A stretch of 64,000 bases of DNA, taken from the NCBI GenBank assembly GCA_930986645.1, contig CAKNJS010000001.1, forward strand, positions 124,001 to 188,000. The letters are read 5' to 3'. Made by a program: the position numbers and the translations under genes. The DNA is from an uncultured Lachnoclostridium sp. Its GTDB lineage: Bacteria > Bacillota > Clostridia > Lachnospirales > Lachnospiraceae. The first letter of the stretch is position 1. Each line of letters opens with the position of its first letter. The notes below the pieces were generated by a model that was not told the origin of the DNA, ran no database searches, and saw only the letters and a list, made by a program, of their open reading frames with translations. This document shows, piece after piece, positions 17,833-27,528 of this stretch.

Positions 17833-19722
17833 ATGATACCATGGCTTATTGGAATCCCGGCGGTGCTGGCGGTGTTATTTCAGTTCATCCGTAATGAGAA
17901 AGCAAGAGGTTACATCGTTTATGCAGGCGCCGGTATTATTATGCTTACGACGGTTATTTTTATCGTGAACTGGATCGATGGCGGAGCCCGGGCATGGATG
18001 CTTTATCCGGAGACTGAGCTGATCGATCATCTGATGGCAGCGGGGGATCTGTTCCTGATGTGCCTGATCATCTACCTGAGTGTGAAATACGGCAAGGTGC
18101 TTCCGATCATCCTGTCCGCAGTACAGACAGTGCTTGTGCTGTATACGGAGTTTACCGCGGATGTAAAAGAGGGGCCCCACATGATGGTGGACTGGCTGAC
18201 GATCCTGATGTGTATCATCATAGCATTCATCGGGGGATTTATCTGTATCTATACGGTCGGATATATGAAAGGGTATCACAACCACCACAAGGAGGTAAAA
18301 GACAGACAGCCGTTTTTCTTCTCTATGCTGTTTCTGTTCCTTGCGGCGATGTTCGGACTGGTTCTTTCCCAGAATCTGGTTTGGATCTATTTCTTCTGGG
18401 AGATCACAAGCGTTATCTCGTTCCTGATGATCGGGTATACGCGCTCGGAAGAGGCGGTAAATAATAGTTTCTGTGCGCTGTGGATGAACCTGCTGGGCGG
18501 TCTGGGATTTGCAGCTGCTATCGCGCTGATGGCACAGCTTCACGGGACGCTTCAGCTTCTCGAAGTGGTGAATATCGGGGCGCTCCTGCCGCTGATGTGC
18601 CTGTCTCTTGCAGGACTTACGAAATCTGCGCAGCTTCCGTTTTCTACATGGCTTCTCGGGGCCATGGTGGCGCCGACGCCGTCCAGTGCACTGTTACACA
18701 GCGCGACGATGGTCAAGGCGGGTGTATATCTGCTGATCAGGATCTCTCCGGCACTTGAGGGAAATCTGGTGGGGATCATTGTCTCCAGCATCGGCGGTCT
18801 TACATTTATCATGGCAAGCATGATGGCGATCGCACAGAATGACGCCAAGAAAGTACTGGCATTTTCCACCATATCGAATCTGGGCCTGATCGTTGCCTGT
18901 TCCGGTATCGGTGTGGAGGAGACTGTATGGGCGGCTGTATTCCTCATGATCTTCCATGCAGTCAGCAAATCGATGCTGTTCCAGTCAGTCGGAGCTACAG
19001 AGAACACACTTGGCTCCAGAGATATTGAAAATATGCACGGCCTGATCATCACGGTTCCCAAGCTGGCGTATATCATGGGTATCGGAATTGCAGGAATGTA
19101 TCTGGCGCCGTTCGGAATGCTTATTTCCAAATGGGTGGCTCTGAAGTCATTCGTGGATTCGGGCAACGTGGTGCTGGTCCTCTTTATTGCATACGGAAGT
19201 GCCACGACCATGTTCTACTGGACAAAATGGCTGGCAAAACTGCTTTGTTTCCATATACCGAGACAGACGGTCAAAGACGTGACGCACAAGGATGAATATG
19301 TGTCCATGTTCTTCCATGCGGCGGTCATGCTCCTTCTTTGTCTGCTCCTTCCGATGGTGGCGGTATGGATGGTGAACCCGATTATAAAAGATCTGTTCGG
19401 CAACTCTACGGATGTTCTCTCCATGAGCGTGCTCACAACAATGGCGATTATGCTTGTCTCCATCTTTATCGTGCCCGTGGCGATGTTCTTCATCAGCAGA
19501 AGATCCCACAGAGAGATCGTGCCGATCTATATGAACGGTATCAATAATGGAGACAACCGTTTCTTTATGAACAGTTATGGGAAAAATGAACATCTGTACT
19601 TAAGCAACTGGTATCTGCGGTTTGAGTTCGGACGCAGGCATCTGCGGATACCGTCGATCATTATGGCGGCAGCAGTGCTTGTCGTCGGATTCTGCCTTGT
19701 AATAGGAGGTGTGTCATGGTGA
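17833..19722 (+). CDS. echA: Ech-type hydrogenase membrane subunit A (NuoL/antiporter-like)
   Basis: MIPWLIGIPAVLAVL...; AGLTKSAQLPFSTWLLGAMVAPTPSSALLHSATMVKAGVYLL; RBS aaaggagg. Confidence 0.92.
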   Translation: MIPWLIGIPAVLAVLFQFIRNEKARGYIVYAGAGIIMLTTVIFIVNWIDGGARAWMLYPETELIDHLMAAGDLFLMCLIIYLSVKYGKVLPIILSAVQTVLVLYTEFTADVKEGPHMMVDWLTILMCIIIAFIGGFICIYTVGYMKGYHNHHKEVKDRQPFFFSMLFLFLAAMFGLVLSQNLVWIYFFWEITSVISFLMIGYTRSEEAVNNSFCALWMNLLGGLGFAAAIALMAQLHGTLQLLEVVNIGALLPLMCLSLAGLTKSAQLPFSTWLLGAMVAPTPSSALLHSATMVKAGVYLLIRISPALEGNLVGIIVSSIGGLTFIMASMMAIAQNDAKKVLAFSTISNLGLIVACSGIGVEETVWAAVFLMIFHAVSKSMLFQSVGATENTLGSRDIENMHGLIITVPKLAYIMGIGIAGMYLAPFGMLISKWVALKSFVDSGNVVLVLFIAYGSATTMFYWTKWLAKLLCFHIPRQTVKDVTHKDEYVSMFFHAAVMLLLCLLLPMVAVWMVNPIIKDLFGNSTDVLSMSVLTTMAIMLVSIFIVPVAMFFISRRSHREIVPIYMNGINNGDNRFFMNSYGKNEHLYLSNWYLRFEFGRRHLRIPSIIMAAAVLVVGFCLVIGGVSW

Positions 19723-20579
19723 AAATAGTATTTGTACTGGCTTATCTGATCCTGGCACCTTTCCTCGGAGCGCTGCTGGATGGAGTGGACCGTATTATCA
19801 GCGCGAGGATGCAGAGGAGAAAAGGACCGAGCCTCCTTCAGCCGTTTTATGACCTTGGAAAACTTTTCTCCAAAGAGATGATCGCAGTAAATAACGTACA
19901 GCTCCTTCTGAATCTGAGCTACCTTGTGATCCTGATGATTGCGGGCTGTATGCTCTTTTACGGGGCGGACCTTCTGATGGTGCTCTTCATATTAAGTACC
20001 GCAGATATGTTTTTGATCATGGCGGCGTCCAGTGATTCCTCGCCGTATGCGAATATGGGAGCCAGCAGAGAGATGCTTCAGATGATGGCTTATGAGCCCC
20101 TGACACTTCTTATTGCAGTAGGCTTCTATCTGACAACAGGATCTTTTCAGGTGTCAGATATTATCCGCGCCGATACGAGCGCAGTACTGTGGATGCCGGG
20201 CCTGCTGGTCGGATTTATGTTTACGGCAGCGATCAAATTCAGGAAATCGCCCTTTGACCTGTCCACGAGCCATCATGCTCATCAGGAGATGGTAAAGGGA
20301 CTGACGACAGAGATGTCCGGCACTACGCTGGCTATTATGAATATAGCGGAATATTACGAATTGGTGCTGCTGCTCGGAATCTTCTGTCTCTTCTTTATCA
20401 ACAGCACATGGTGGAGCTGGATCGCAGCAATTTTGATCTGTGCTGTGATATTTTTCATGGAGACGCTGTGGGATAATATCAGCGCCCGTGTAAAATGGAA
20501 GACCCTTCTCTACAGCTGCTGGGTGGTAACACTGGTAGCCGGCGGAGTGAATATACTGATTCTGATGTTGGACAAGTGA
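19716..20579 (+). CDS. echB: Ech-type hydrogenase membrane subunit B (NuoH-like)
   Basis: LGALLDGVDRIISARMQRRKGPSLLQPFYDLGKLFSKE; operon position. Confidence 0.92.
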   Translation: MVKIVFVLAYLILAPFLGALLDGVDRIISARMQRRKGPSLLQPFYDLGKLFSKEMIAVNNVQLLLNLSYLVILMIAGCMLFYGADLLMVLFILSTADMFLIMAASSDSSPYANMGASREMLQMMAYEPLTLLIAVGFYLTTGSFQVSDIIRADTSAVLWMPGLLVGFMFTAAIKFRKSPFDLSTSHHAHQEMVKGLTTEMSGTTLAIMNIAEYYELVLLLGIFCLFFINSTWWSWIAAILICAVIFFMETLWDNISARVKWKTLLYSCWVVTLVAGGVNILILMLDK

Positions 20580-20597
20580 GCAGGAGGCAGATAAATT

Positions 20598-21035
20598 ATG
20601 AATAAAGTATCAAAATCACCATGGCTGCTCCACTATGATGCCAGCAGCTGCAACGGATGTGACATCGAAGTCCTCGACTGTCTCACACCGAAATACGATA
20701 TCGAGCGTTTCGGTATCATCAATACAGGAGATCCGTTTCAGGCGGATATCCTGCTGATCACAGGCGGTGTGAACAGCCAGACTGAGAGTGTGGTAAAACA
20801 GATATACAGCCAGATGCCGGAACCGAAAGTCGTGGTTGCAGTCGGGATCTGCGCCTGTACAGGCGGTGTATTTAAAGAATGTTACAATATCAAAGGCGGG
20901 ATCGACACCGTGATCCCGGTGGACGTATATGTTCCGGGCTGCGCTGCGCGTCCGGAAGCTATTATCGACGGAGTTGTCAAGGCACTGAGTATATTGGATG
21001 CAAAACAGGCAGCTATGTCTAAAGACGGGAGGTGA
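20598..21035 (+). CDS. echC: Ech-type hydrogenase small subunit C (NuoB-like)
   Basis: DASSCNGCDIEVLDCLTPKYD, GICACTGG, VPGCAARPE. Confidence 0.93.
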   Translation: MNKVSKSPWLLHYDASSCNGCDIEVLDCLTPKYDIERFGIINTGDPFQADILLITGGVNSQTESVVKQIYSQMPEPKVVVAVGICACTGGVFKECYNIKGGIDTVIPVDVYVPGCAARPEAIIDGVVKALSILDAKQAAMSKDGR

Positions 21036-21388
21036 CGGCGATGGAATATAAGAATGAGATCAGAAAGATTACTGCAGCGGAATTTTTCCCGGCCGTCGTG
21101 CATATGAAGACAGAGAACTGGCGCCTTGTCCAGATTTGTGCATCCTGCATCGAGGGCGGGTATGAGATGAGCTATTCTTTCTGTCTGAGATACGATATGG
21201 TGACGCTGCGTCTGGAAGTTGCGGAGGACGAAGAAGTCGCCAGTATTACACAGATCTATCCCTGTGCATTTATACAGGAGAATGAGGCGGAAGAATTGTT
21301 CGGTGTGAAGATCAAGACGATCAAGCCGGATTATAAGGATAAATTGTACCGGATCGACGTAGAGACACCGTTTAAGAAAAAGGAGTAG
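21032..21388 (+). CDS. echD: Ech-type hydrogenase subunit D (NuoC-like)
   Basis: Position between small and large subunit; IYPCAFIQENEAEELFGVKI. Confidence 0.85.
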   Translation: MTAMEYKNEIRKITAAEFFPAVVHMKTENWRLVQICASCIEGGYEMSYSFCLRYDMVTLRLEVAEDEEVASITQIYPCAFIQENEAEELFGVKIKTIKPDYKDKLYRIDVETPFKKKE

Positions 21389-21393
21389 AGAAA

Positions 21394-22473
21394 ATGGCAA
21401 AGAGAAGTATAGTACCTTTTGGCCCTCAGCATCCTGTTCTGCCGGAGCCGGTACATCTGGATCTGGTGCTGGAGGATGAGACTGTGGTGCAGGCAGTTCC
21501 GAGCATCGGCTATATCCACAGAGGCCTTGAGAAACTTGTAGAAAAGAGAGATTTTAAACAGTATACCTATATCGCAGAGCGTATCTGCGGCATCTGCAGC
21601 TGCGGCCACGGGCTGGGCTATTGTATGGCAGTAGAGAAAGTCATGGGCATTGAGGTCCCGGAAAGAGCAAATTATCTGCGCGCTATCTGGGTGGAGATGA
21701 GCCGTATCCACAGCCATCTGCTCTGGCTCGGACTGCTGGCGGACGCTATGGGATTCGAGAGCCTGTTCATGGAGAGCTGGCGCCTGAGAGAGAAGATCCT
21801 CGATATGTTCGATGAGACGGCCGGAGGCAGGATCATCCACTCGGTCAATCAGGTGGGAGGTGTCCAGAAAGATATGGACGCTTCAATGCTGAACCATCTG
21901 CTCGAGGCAGTCAATGATATTGAAAGCGATATCAAACCTGTAGTGAATACTTTCCTTCAGGACTACACAGTTCAGAGCCGTCTGAAAGGTGCGGGCGTCC
22001 TGAAGAAAGAGGATGCGGTTACTCTCGGCGCAGTGGGTCCGATGCTCAGGGCCAGCGGCGTGGAGTACGATGTCCGTATGCTGGGCTACGGTGCATATAA
22101 AGACCTGACCGTGGAGCCGATCACATCGACCGACGGAGACTGTTACGGCCGCTGTGAGGTAAGGTTAAAAGAGCTGTTCCAGTCCTTTGACCTGATCCGG
22201 GAAGCTGTCGGCAAGATTCCCTCCGGAGATATCAATGTGCCCGTAAAAGGCAATCCCAGCGGGGAATACTTCATGCGGATCGAGCAGCCGAGAGGAGAGG
22301 CAATCTATTACGTGAAAGGAAACGGAACAAAATATCTGGATCGTTTCCGTCTCCGTACACCGACGACAAGCAATATCCCGCCGATGGTGGAAATCCTGAA
22401 AGGATGCCAGCTGGCTGATGTGCCTATCCTGATCCTGACCATCGATCCGTGCGTAAGCTGTACGGAACGCTAG
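21394..22473 (+). CDS. echE: Ech-type [NiFe]-hydrogenase large subunit E (NuoD-like)
   Basis: Ni-ligand motifs ERICGICSCGH and C-terminal DPCVSCTER-stop. Confidence 0.95.
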   Translation: MAKRSIVPFGPQHPVLPEPVHLDLVLEDETVVQAVPSIGYIHRGLEKLVEKRDFKQYTYIAERICGICSCGHGLGYCMAVEKVMGIEVPERANYLRAIWVEMSRIHSHLLWLGLLADAMGFESLFMESWRLREKILDMFDETAGGRIIHSVNQVGGVQKDMDASMLNHLLEAVNDIESDIKPVVNTFLQDYTVQSRLKGAGVLKKEDAVTLGAVGPMLRASGVEYDVRMLGYGAYKDLTVEPITSTDGDCYGRCEVRLKELFQSFDLIREAVGKIPSGDINVPVKGNPSGEYFMRIEQPRGEAIYYVKGNGTKYLDRFRLRTPTTSNIPPMVEILKGCQLADVPILILTIDPCVSCTER

Positions 22474-22491
22474 GCAGAAAGGAGAAGCAGT

Positions 22492-23055
22492 ATGAAAAAG
22501 ACAAGAATGTTTACATTTGCCGGAAGAGTGCTCAAAAATCTCTTCAAAAAACCGGCGACAACACAGTATCCTTTCGAGCCGGCACAGTATCCGGAGCGGA
22601 TGCGGGGGCATATCCGCATCGAGATTGAGAACTGTATCAGCTGCGGTCTGTGTATGCGGTCCTGCCCGTCTCAGGCAATCCGGGTGGACAGGAAAGCGGG
22701 AACGTGGACGATCGAACGCTTTGACTGTGTACAGTGCGGCTTCTGCGTGGCAGCCTGCCCGAAGAAATGTCTGTTCATGGAAAAAGGATATACGGAGCCG
22801 GATATCCTGAAGAAGAGCGAGACATTTACCAAGCCGAAGGAAGAAAAGAAAGAGGCGGCTGCCACAGCGGGCGGAAAGCCTGCAGTGGATACAGAAAAGT
22901 GCGTATACTGTACGCTCTGTGCGAAGAAATGTCCGCAGGAAGCGCTTCATGTAGACCGGAAGGAGAAAATCTGGGAGCTGGATGAAGAGAAGTGCGTGGA
23001 GTGCGGTATCTGCGCGGGAGCCTGCCCGAAGAAAGCGATAGAGCTGAAAGGGTAA
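22492..23055 (+). CDS. echF: Ech-type hydrogenase ferredoxin-like subunit F with four 4Fe-4S motifs
   Basis: CISCGLCMRSCPSQAI, CVQCGFCVAACPKKCL, CVYCTLCAKKCPQEAL, CVECGICAGACPKKAI. Confidence 0.88.
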   Translation: MKKTRMFTFAGRVLKNLFKKPATTQYPFEPAQYPERMRGHIRIEIENCISCGLCMRSCPSQAIRVDRKAGTWTIERFDCVQCGFCVAACPKKCLFMEKGYTEPDILKKSETFTKPKEEKKEAAATAGGKPAVDTEKCVYCTLCAKKCPQEALHVDRKEKIWELDEEKCVECGICAGACPKKAIELKG

Positions 23056-23094
23056 GAGAAGCTTCAGTGTTTATGGAATATATTGAATGAAACG

Positions 23095-23130
23095 AAATGC
23101 AGCGCAAAAGGTTTGCGTTGCATTTTGTTT
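23095..23130 (+). terminator. Terminator after echF
   Basis: AAATGCAGCGCAAA-agg-TTTGCGTTGCATTT then T-rich. Confidence 0.8.
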
Positions 23131-23227
23131 GAAACGCAAATATAATTTCAATAGATAAGCAATATAGCCAGCGATGATAATACAGTTGAGTTGATATATT
23201 TAGTTGAACAATTGGAGGTATTTACCC

Positions 23228-23794
23228 ATGAAAAAAATAGCAGTCATTTTCCCGGGAGTCGGCTACCACGCGGACAAGCCGCTCCTCTACTACAGCAAGA
23301 AAATCGCATCTCAGAACGGATATGAGATCGTCGAAGTACCATACGGAAAGTTCCCAAAGGGAGTGAAAGGTTCCAGAGAAAAGATGGAAAAAGCGTTCTT
23401 CAGTGCAGTGGAGCAGGCAGAAGAAATTTTAAAAGACGTGGATTTCTCTGCATATGACGATATTCTGTTTATCTCGAAGAGTGTGGGTACTGCGGTCTCC
23501 TCTGCATATGCGGGAAAACATCACCTGAAAACGAGAAACATCTATTACACACCGGTGGAGGCATCCTTCCAGTTCATGACTCAGCCGGGAATCGCATTCA
23601 CCGGGACAAAAGACTCGTGGGTGGATCATGAGGCCGTAAAAGAAGGCTGTGAAAAAGGCGGATTCCCGCTGTATATCACTGAAGGGGCGAATCACTCACT
23701 GGAGACAGGCGATGTGATAACAGATCTGGAGAATCTGCAGAAGATCATGCTGGCTGCAGAGAAGTATATCGCATGTGACAGTTCAGATAAGTAA
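23228..23794 (+). CDS. Small alpha/beta-hydrolase-like protein
   Basis: MKKIAVIFPGVGYHADKPLLYYSKKIA; FISKSVGTAVSSAYA nucleophile-like Ser; ITEGANHSLETGD. Confidence 0.7.
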   Translation: MKKIAVIFPGVGYHADKPLLYYSKKIASQNGYEIVEVPYGKFPKGVKGSREKMEKAFFSAVEQAEEILKDVDFSAYDDILFISKSVGTAVSSAYAGKHHLKTRNIYYTPVEASFQFMTQPGIAFTGTKDSWVDHEAVKEGCEKGGFPLYITEGANHSLETGDVITDLENLQKIMLAAEKYIACDSSDK

Positions 23795-23863
23795 CAGAAG
23801 GAGACCCATTTTATTCCAGACGGCTGGCAGGCGGACCTCAAAAAGGACGGCTGGTACAATACG

Positions 23864-24859
23864 ATGGAGGAAGCCCTGCGCTTCAAGGAAATATTTAAGG
23901 CGCAGGATATATATAAAGAGGCAGTTCAGTTATCAGCGCGGGCTGGACGATGCGTGCAGAGGTATAAGAACATGAAGATAAAGTGTATCGCTCTTGATCT
24001 GGACCGGACTACACTGGACAGTCAGGGGCATCTGAGCGAAGAAAACAAAGCAGCGATCGAGAGAGCTGCCGCATCCGGCATTCATGTGGCGGCAGCGAGC
24101 GGACGTTCACTGGATTCATTGCCGGCGGAGCTTACGGATATCACAGGCGTGCGGTATGCCATCACATCCAACGGAGCGGCAGTCTATGATCTGTGTGAAA
24201 GAAAATGTCTGCGTCAGTTCAAGATGACTCCGGCGTCTGTAGAGGATATCCTGCGGCATACGGAGACGGAGCGGATGAAAGATGTATATGGAAAGGCAGC
24301 GGAGATGCCGGAAGCAGAGATATCTGAAATCGAGATCTCTTACGAGGCGTTTATCGACGGCAGGGCTTTCGCGGAGAGCCGTTATGTGGCGGATCCGGTG
24401 CGTTTCGGAGCTATGCCGCAGGCAATTCCCTACATACAGAGTACCCGCAGGCCGGTTGAGGATATGCGGACTTTTATCCGTGAACACAAGTCGGAGCTGG
24501 ACTGCATTGACCTTGTGCTGAAAAGTGAGGATATGAAGCACAGGATGTGGAAAAATCTTCTCAAGAGTGTCCGGGATGTGTATATCACATCTTCTGTGAG
24601 ACAGCTCCTCGAGATCTCCCATAAAGATGCGGGGAAGGAGTCCGGCGCAGCATTCCTTCTGGAATATCTGGGGCTGAAAAGGGAAGAACTTGCCGCATTC
24701 GGCGACGGGGATAATGACAGCGGTCTGCTCAAATTTGCGGGGATCGGTTTTGCCGTGGCAAATGCGTCCCCGGGATGCAGAGACGCCGCAGATGAGATCG
24801 TCGCTTCAAATGATGAAAACGGTGTGGCACAGGGTATCCATAAGATTCTGACAATGTGA
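23864..24859 (+). CDS. HAD-superfamily (Cof-type) hydrolase; true start may be MKIKC near 23972
   Basis: CIALDLDRTTLDSQGHLSEENKAAIERAAASGIHVAAASGR; AFGDGDNDSGLLKFAG. Confidence 0.88.
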   Translation: MEEALRFKEIFKAQDIYKEAVQLSARAGRCVQRYKNMKIKCIALDLDRTTLDSQGHLSEENKAAIERAAASGIHVAAASGRSLDSLPAELTDITGVRYAITSNGAAVYDLCERKCLRQFKMTPASVEDILRHTETERMKDVYGKAAEMPEAEISEIEISYEAFIDGRAFAESRYVADPVRFGAMPQAIPYIQSTRRPVEDMRTFIREHKSELDCIDLVLKSEDMKHRMWKNLLKSVRDVYITSSVRQLLEISHKDAGKESGAAFLLEYLGLKREELAAFGDGDNDSGLLKFAGIGFAVANASPGCRDAADEIVASNDENGVAQGIHKILTM

Positions 24860-24901
24860 GATAAAAGAGCCGGAGCCGGATTGTAAGCATGGAGGTTGGT
24901 T

Positions 24902-25597
24902 ATGGCACTATATGCGATGGGAGATTTCCATCTGTCGTTCACGGTCAATAAACCCATGGACGTATTTGGGAGTGAGTGGAAAAACCATGTGAAAAGGATA
25001 GAGAAATACTGGAAGAAATATGTAAAAGAAACAGACACTGCGGTTATTACGGGAGATCATTCATGGGGGAGAAATCTGGATGAATGCAGAGAAGATCTGA
25101 AATTTATCGAGGATCTTCCCGGCCGAAAGATCTTGTTGAGAGGCAACCATGACATGTTCTGGGATGCCAAGAAGACAGAGCGGCTCAACAGCCTGTATGA
25201 AGGAAGACTCAGCTTCCTGCAGAATAATTTCTATACATATGAGGATTATGCTCTGGTCGGGACGAAAGGTTACTGCTATGAGGGCAAAGACAGTTACGAA
25301 CACTTTGAGAAAATCAGAGACCGGGAGCTTGTGAGACTGCGGACGTCATTTGAGGCGGCGCGCTCTGCGGGATACCGGAAATACATTATGTTCCTTCACT
25401 ATCCGCCCACAAGCATCGGCGAGACGGAGAGCGGATTTACAAAGATGGCACAGGAATACGGAGCGGAGCAGGTTATCTATTCCCACTGCCACGGGAAGGC
25501 GAGATATGATGACAGTTTTCACGGAGAAGTGGACGGTATCATCTATCATCTTGTGTCTTCCGATTATCTCAGATTCAAACCGGAGAGAATATTATGA
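24902..25597 (+). CDS. Metallophosphoesterase
   Basis: MGDFHLSF, ITGDHSWG, LLRGNHDMFW, MFLHYPP, YSHCHGKA. Confidence 0.85.
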   Translation: MALYAMGDFHLSFTVNKPMDVFGSEWKNHVKRIEKYWKKYVKETDTAVITGDHSWGRNLDECREDLKFIEDLPGRKILLRGNHDMFWDAKKTERLNSLYEGRLSFLQNNFYTYEDYALVGTKGYCYEGKDSYEHFEKIRDRELVRLRTSFEAARSAGYRKYIMFLHYPPTSIGETESGFTKMAQEYGAEQVIYSHCHGKARYDDSFHGEVDGIIYHLVSSDYLRFKPERIL

Positions 25598-26403
25598 AAA
25601 TCATTATTTCACCAGCGAAAAAAATGAATATTGACACAGATACTCTGGCGTGCAGGAGTGTGCCTGTTTTCCTTGATGAGACGACACAGCTCCTTACATG
25701 GATGAAAAATCTTACATTTGCACAGGCAAAGGAACTGTGGAAATGCAACGACAAAATTGCAGAACAGAATTACAGAAGATTTCAGGAGATGGATCTGGAG
25801 CGGAATCTGACGCCGGCAGTGATCGCCTATGAGGGGATCCAGTATCAGTATATGGCTCCTGCCGTATTCGGAGGTGCACAGACGGATTATATTCAGGAAC
25901 ATCTGCGGATCCTGTCCGGCTTTTATGGTGTGCTGAAACCTTTTGACGGCGTGGCACCCTACAGGCTGGAGATGCAGGCAAAAGCGTCTGACGCCGGCGA
26001 TCTGTATAAATTCTGGGGCGATAAACTGTACCGGGAAGTGGTGCGGGGAGACCGGAAGACAGCAGGCGGACACCAGGAATATCCGGATCATAAGGGCAGT
26101 CTTATCGTAAATCTGGCATCCAAAGAGTACTCGAAATGCGTGGAGAAGTACCTTGCGCCGGAAGACAGATATCTGACCATTGTGTTCGGGGAGCTTTCAG
26201 ACGGGAAAGTAAAACAGAAAGGAACGCTTGCCAAGATGGCAAGAGGCGAGATGGTGCGCTATATGGCAGAGCACGAGGTGGAAGGCCCGGAAGGCATACA
26301 AGGATTTGACAGACTGGGGTACTGTTTTGATGAAGCGCTCTCAAATGAGCGGGAATATGTGTTTTTGAAGAAGGAGCAGCCGGCGGACGGAGAGACAGTC
26401 TGA
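25594..26403 (+). CDS. yaaA: YaaA (DUF328) family protein
   Basis: MKIIISPAKKMNIDTD...; YEGIQYQYM; VNLASKEYSK. Confidence 0.9.
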   Translation: MKIIISPAKKMNIDTDTLACRSVPVFLDETTQLLTWMKNLTFAQAKELWKCNDKIAEQNYRRFQEMDLERNLTPAVIAYEGIQYQYMAPAVFGGAQTDYIQEHLRILSGFYGVLKPFDGVAPYRLEMQAKASDAGDLYKFWGDKLYREVVRGDRKTAGGHQEYPDHKGSLIVNLASKEYSKCVEKYLAPEDRYLTIVFGELSDGKVKQKGTLAKMARGEMVRYMAEHEVEGPEGIQGFDRLGYCFDEALSNEREYVFLKKEQPADGETV

Positions 26404-26457
26404 AGAAAAGGCTGTTTCTCCCATCGGGCAGAATATTTGGGATATGGAGGAAAAGTT

Positions 26458-27447
26458 ATGTACAATGCATCAGAAAAAAGATATGAAAATATGGCATACA
26501 ACCGTTGCGGCAACAGCGGTTTGAAGCTTCCGGCAGTATCGCTGGGGCTCTGGCACAATTTCGGCGATACTGGAGCTTACGAGACTATGAAACAGATCTG
26601 TTTTACCGCATTTGACAACGGTGTTACCCATTTCGACCTTGCGAACAATTATGGGCCGGAGCCCGGAAGCGCAGAGAAAAATTTCGGCAGGATATTAAAA
26701 GAGGAGCTGGGACAGTACCGTGATGAGCTTATCATCAGCACGAAAGCCGGATATGATATGTGGCCGGGACCTTACGGGAACTGGGGCAGCAGAAAATATC
26801 TGCTGGCAAGTCTGGATCAGAGCCTGAAACGCATGGGGCTTGAGTATGTGGATATCTTCTATCATCACCGTATGGATCCGGAAACGCCGCTGGAGGAGAC
26901 GATGGGAGCGCTCGCACAGGCGGTCGCATCCGGGAAAGCGCTTTATGCCGGCCTGTCCAATTATGACGGAGAGACTCTGGAGAGAGCGGCGGCGATTCTT
27001 GAAGAGCTTCGGTGCCCGTTTATTATCAATCAGAACCGATACTCCATTTTTGACCGTACTATCGAGAACAATGGATTGAAAGAGACGGCAGCCCGGCTTC
27101 GAAAAGGAATTACAGCGTTCAGCCCGCTTGCACAGGGGCTGCTGACAAACCGGTATTTAAACGGGATCCCGGAGGACAGCCGCATCATGACAGACGGGAG
27201 GTTTCTCAAAAAAGAGGCACTTACGGAGGAGCGCCTCCAGCAGATCCGCAGTCTTAACGGGATTGCGGCGGGAAGAGGACAGACACTTGCCGAGATGGCA
27301 CTGAGCTGGGTGCTCCGCGACGGAATCGTGACAAGCGTGCTTGTCGGAGCGTCCAGACCTGAGCAGGTGCTTGACGATATCAAGGCAATACAAAATATCG
27401 AATTCAGTCAGGAGGAACTGATAAAGATAGACAGTGTAACCTTGTAA
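26458..27447 (+). CDS. Aldo/keto reductase (YghZ-like)
   Basis: MAYNRCGNSGLKLPAVSLGLWHNFG; STKAGYDMWPGPYGNWGSRKYLLASLDQSLKRMGLEYVDIFYHHR. Confidence 0.92.
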   Translation: MYNASEKRYENMAYNRCGNSGLKLPAVSLGLWHNFGDTGAYETMKQICFTAFDNGVTHFDLANNYGPEPGSAEKNFGRILKEELGQYRDELIISTKAGYDMWPGPYGNWGSRKYLLASLDQSLKRMGLEYVDIFYHHRMDPETPLEETMGALAQAVASGKALYAGLSNYDGETLERAAAILEELRCPFIINQNRYSIFDRTIENNGLKETAARLRKGITAFSPLAQGLLTNRYLNGIPEDSRIMTDGRFLKKEALTEERLQQIRSLNGIAAGRGQTLAEMALSWVLRDGIVTSVLVGASRPEQVLDDIKAIQNIEFSQEELIKIDSVTL

Positions 27448-27528
27448 TCTCAGCTGATTCGTGATACTCTGATTTATAGGAATGAATGACACCTGAATAA
27501 TATGGCGTGAATCAAGGAGGGAAAGAAT

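Noticed and set aside
22165-22950. 261-aa minus-strand ORF opposite echE/echF
   Set aside because: Antisense to the Ni-ligand and ferredoxin coding regions; Cys-rich content is mirrored from sense codons.
17833-23055. Respiratory complex I (nuo) operon
   Set aside because: Six subunits only, the large subunit keeps both CxxC Ni-binding motifs, and hyp genes are adjacent, so Ech hydrogenase fits better.
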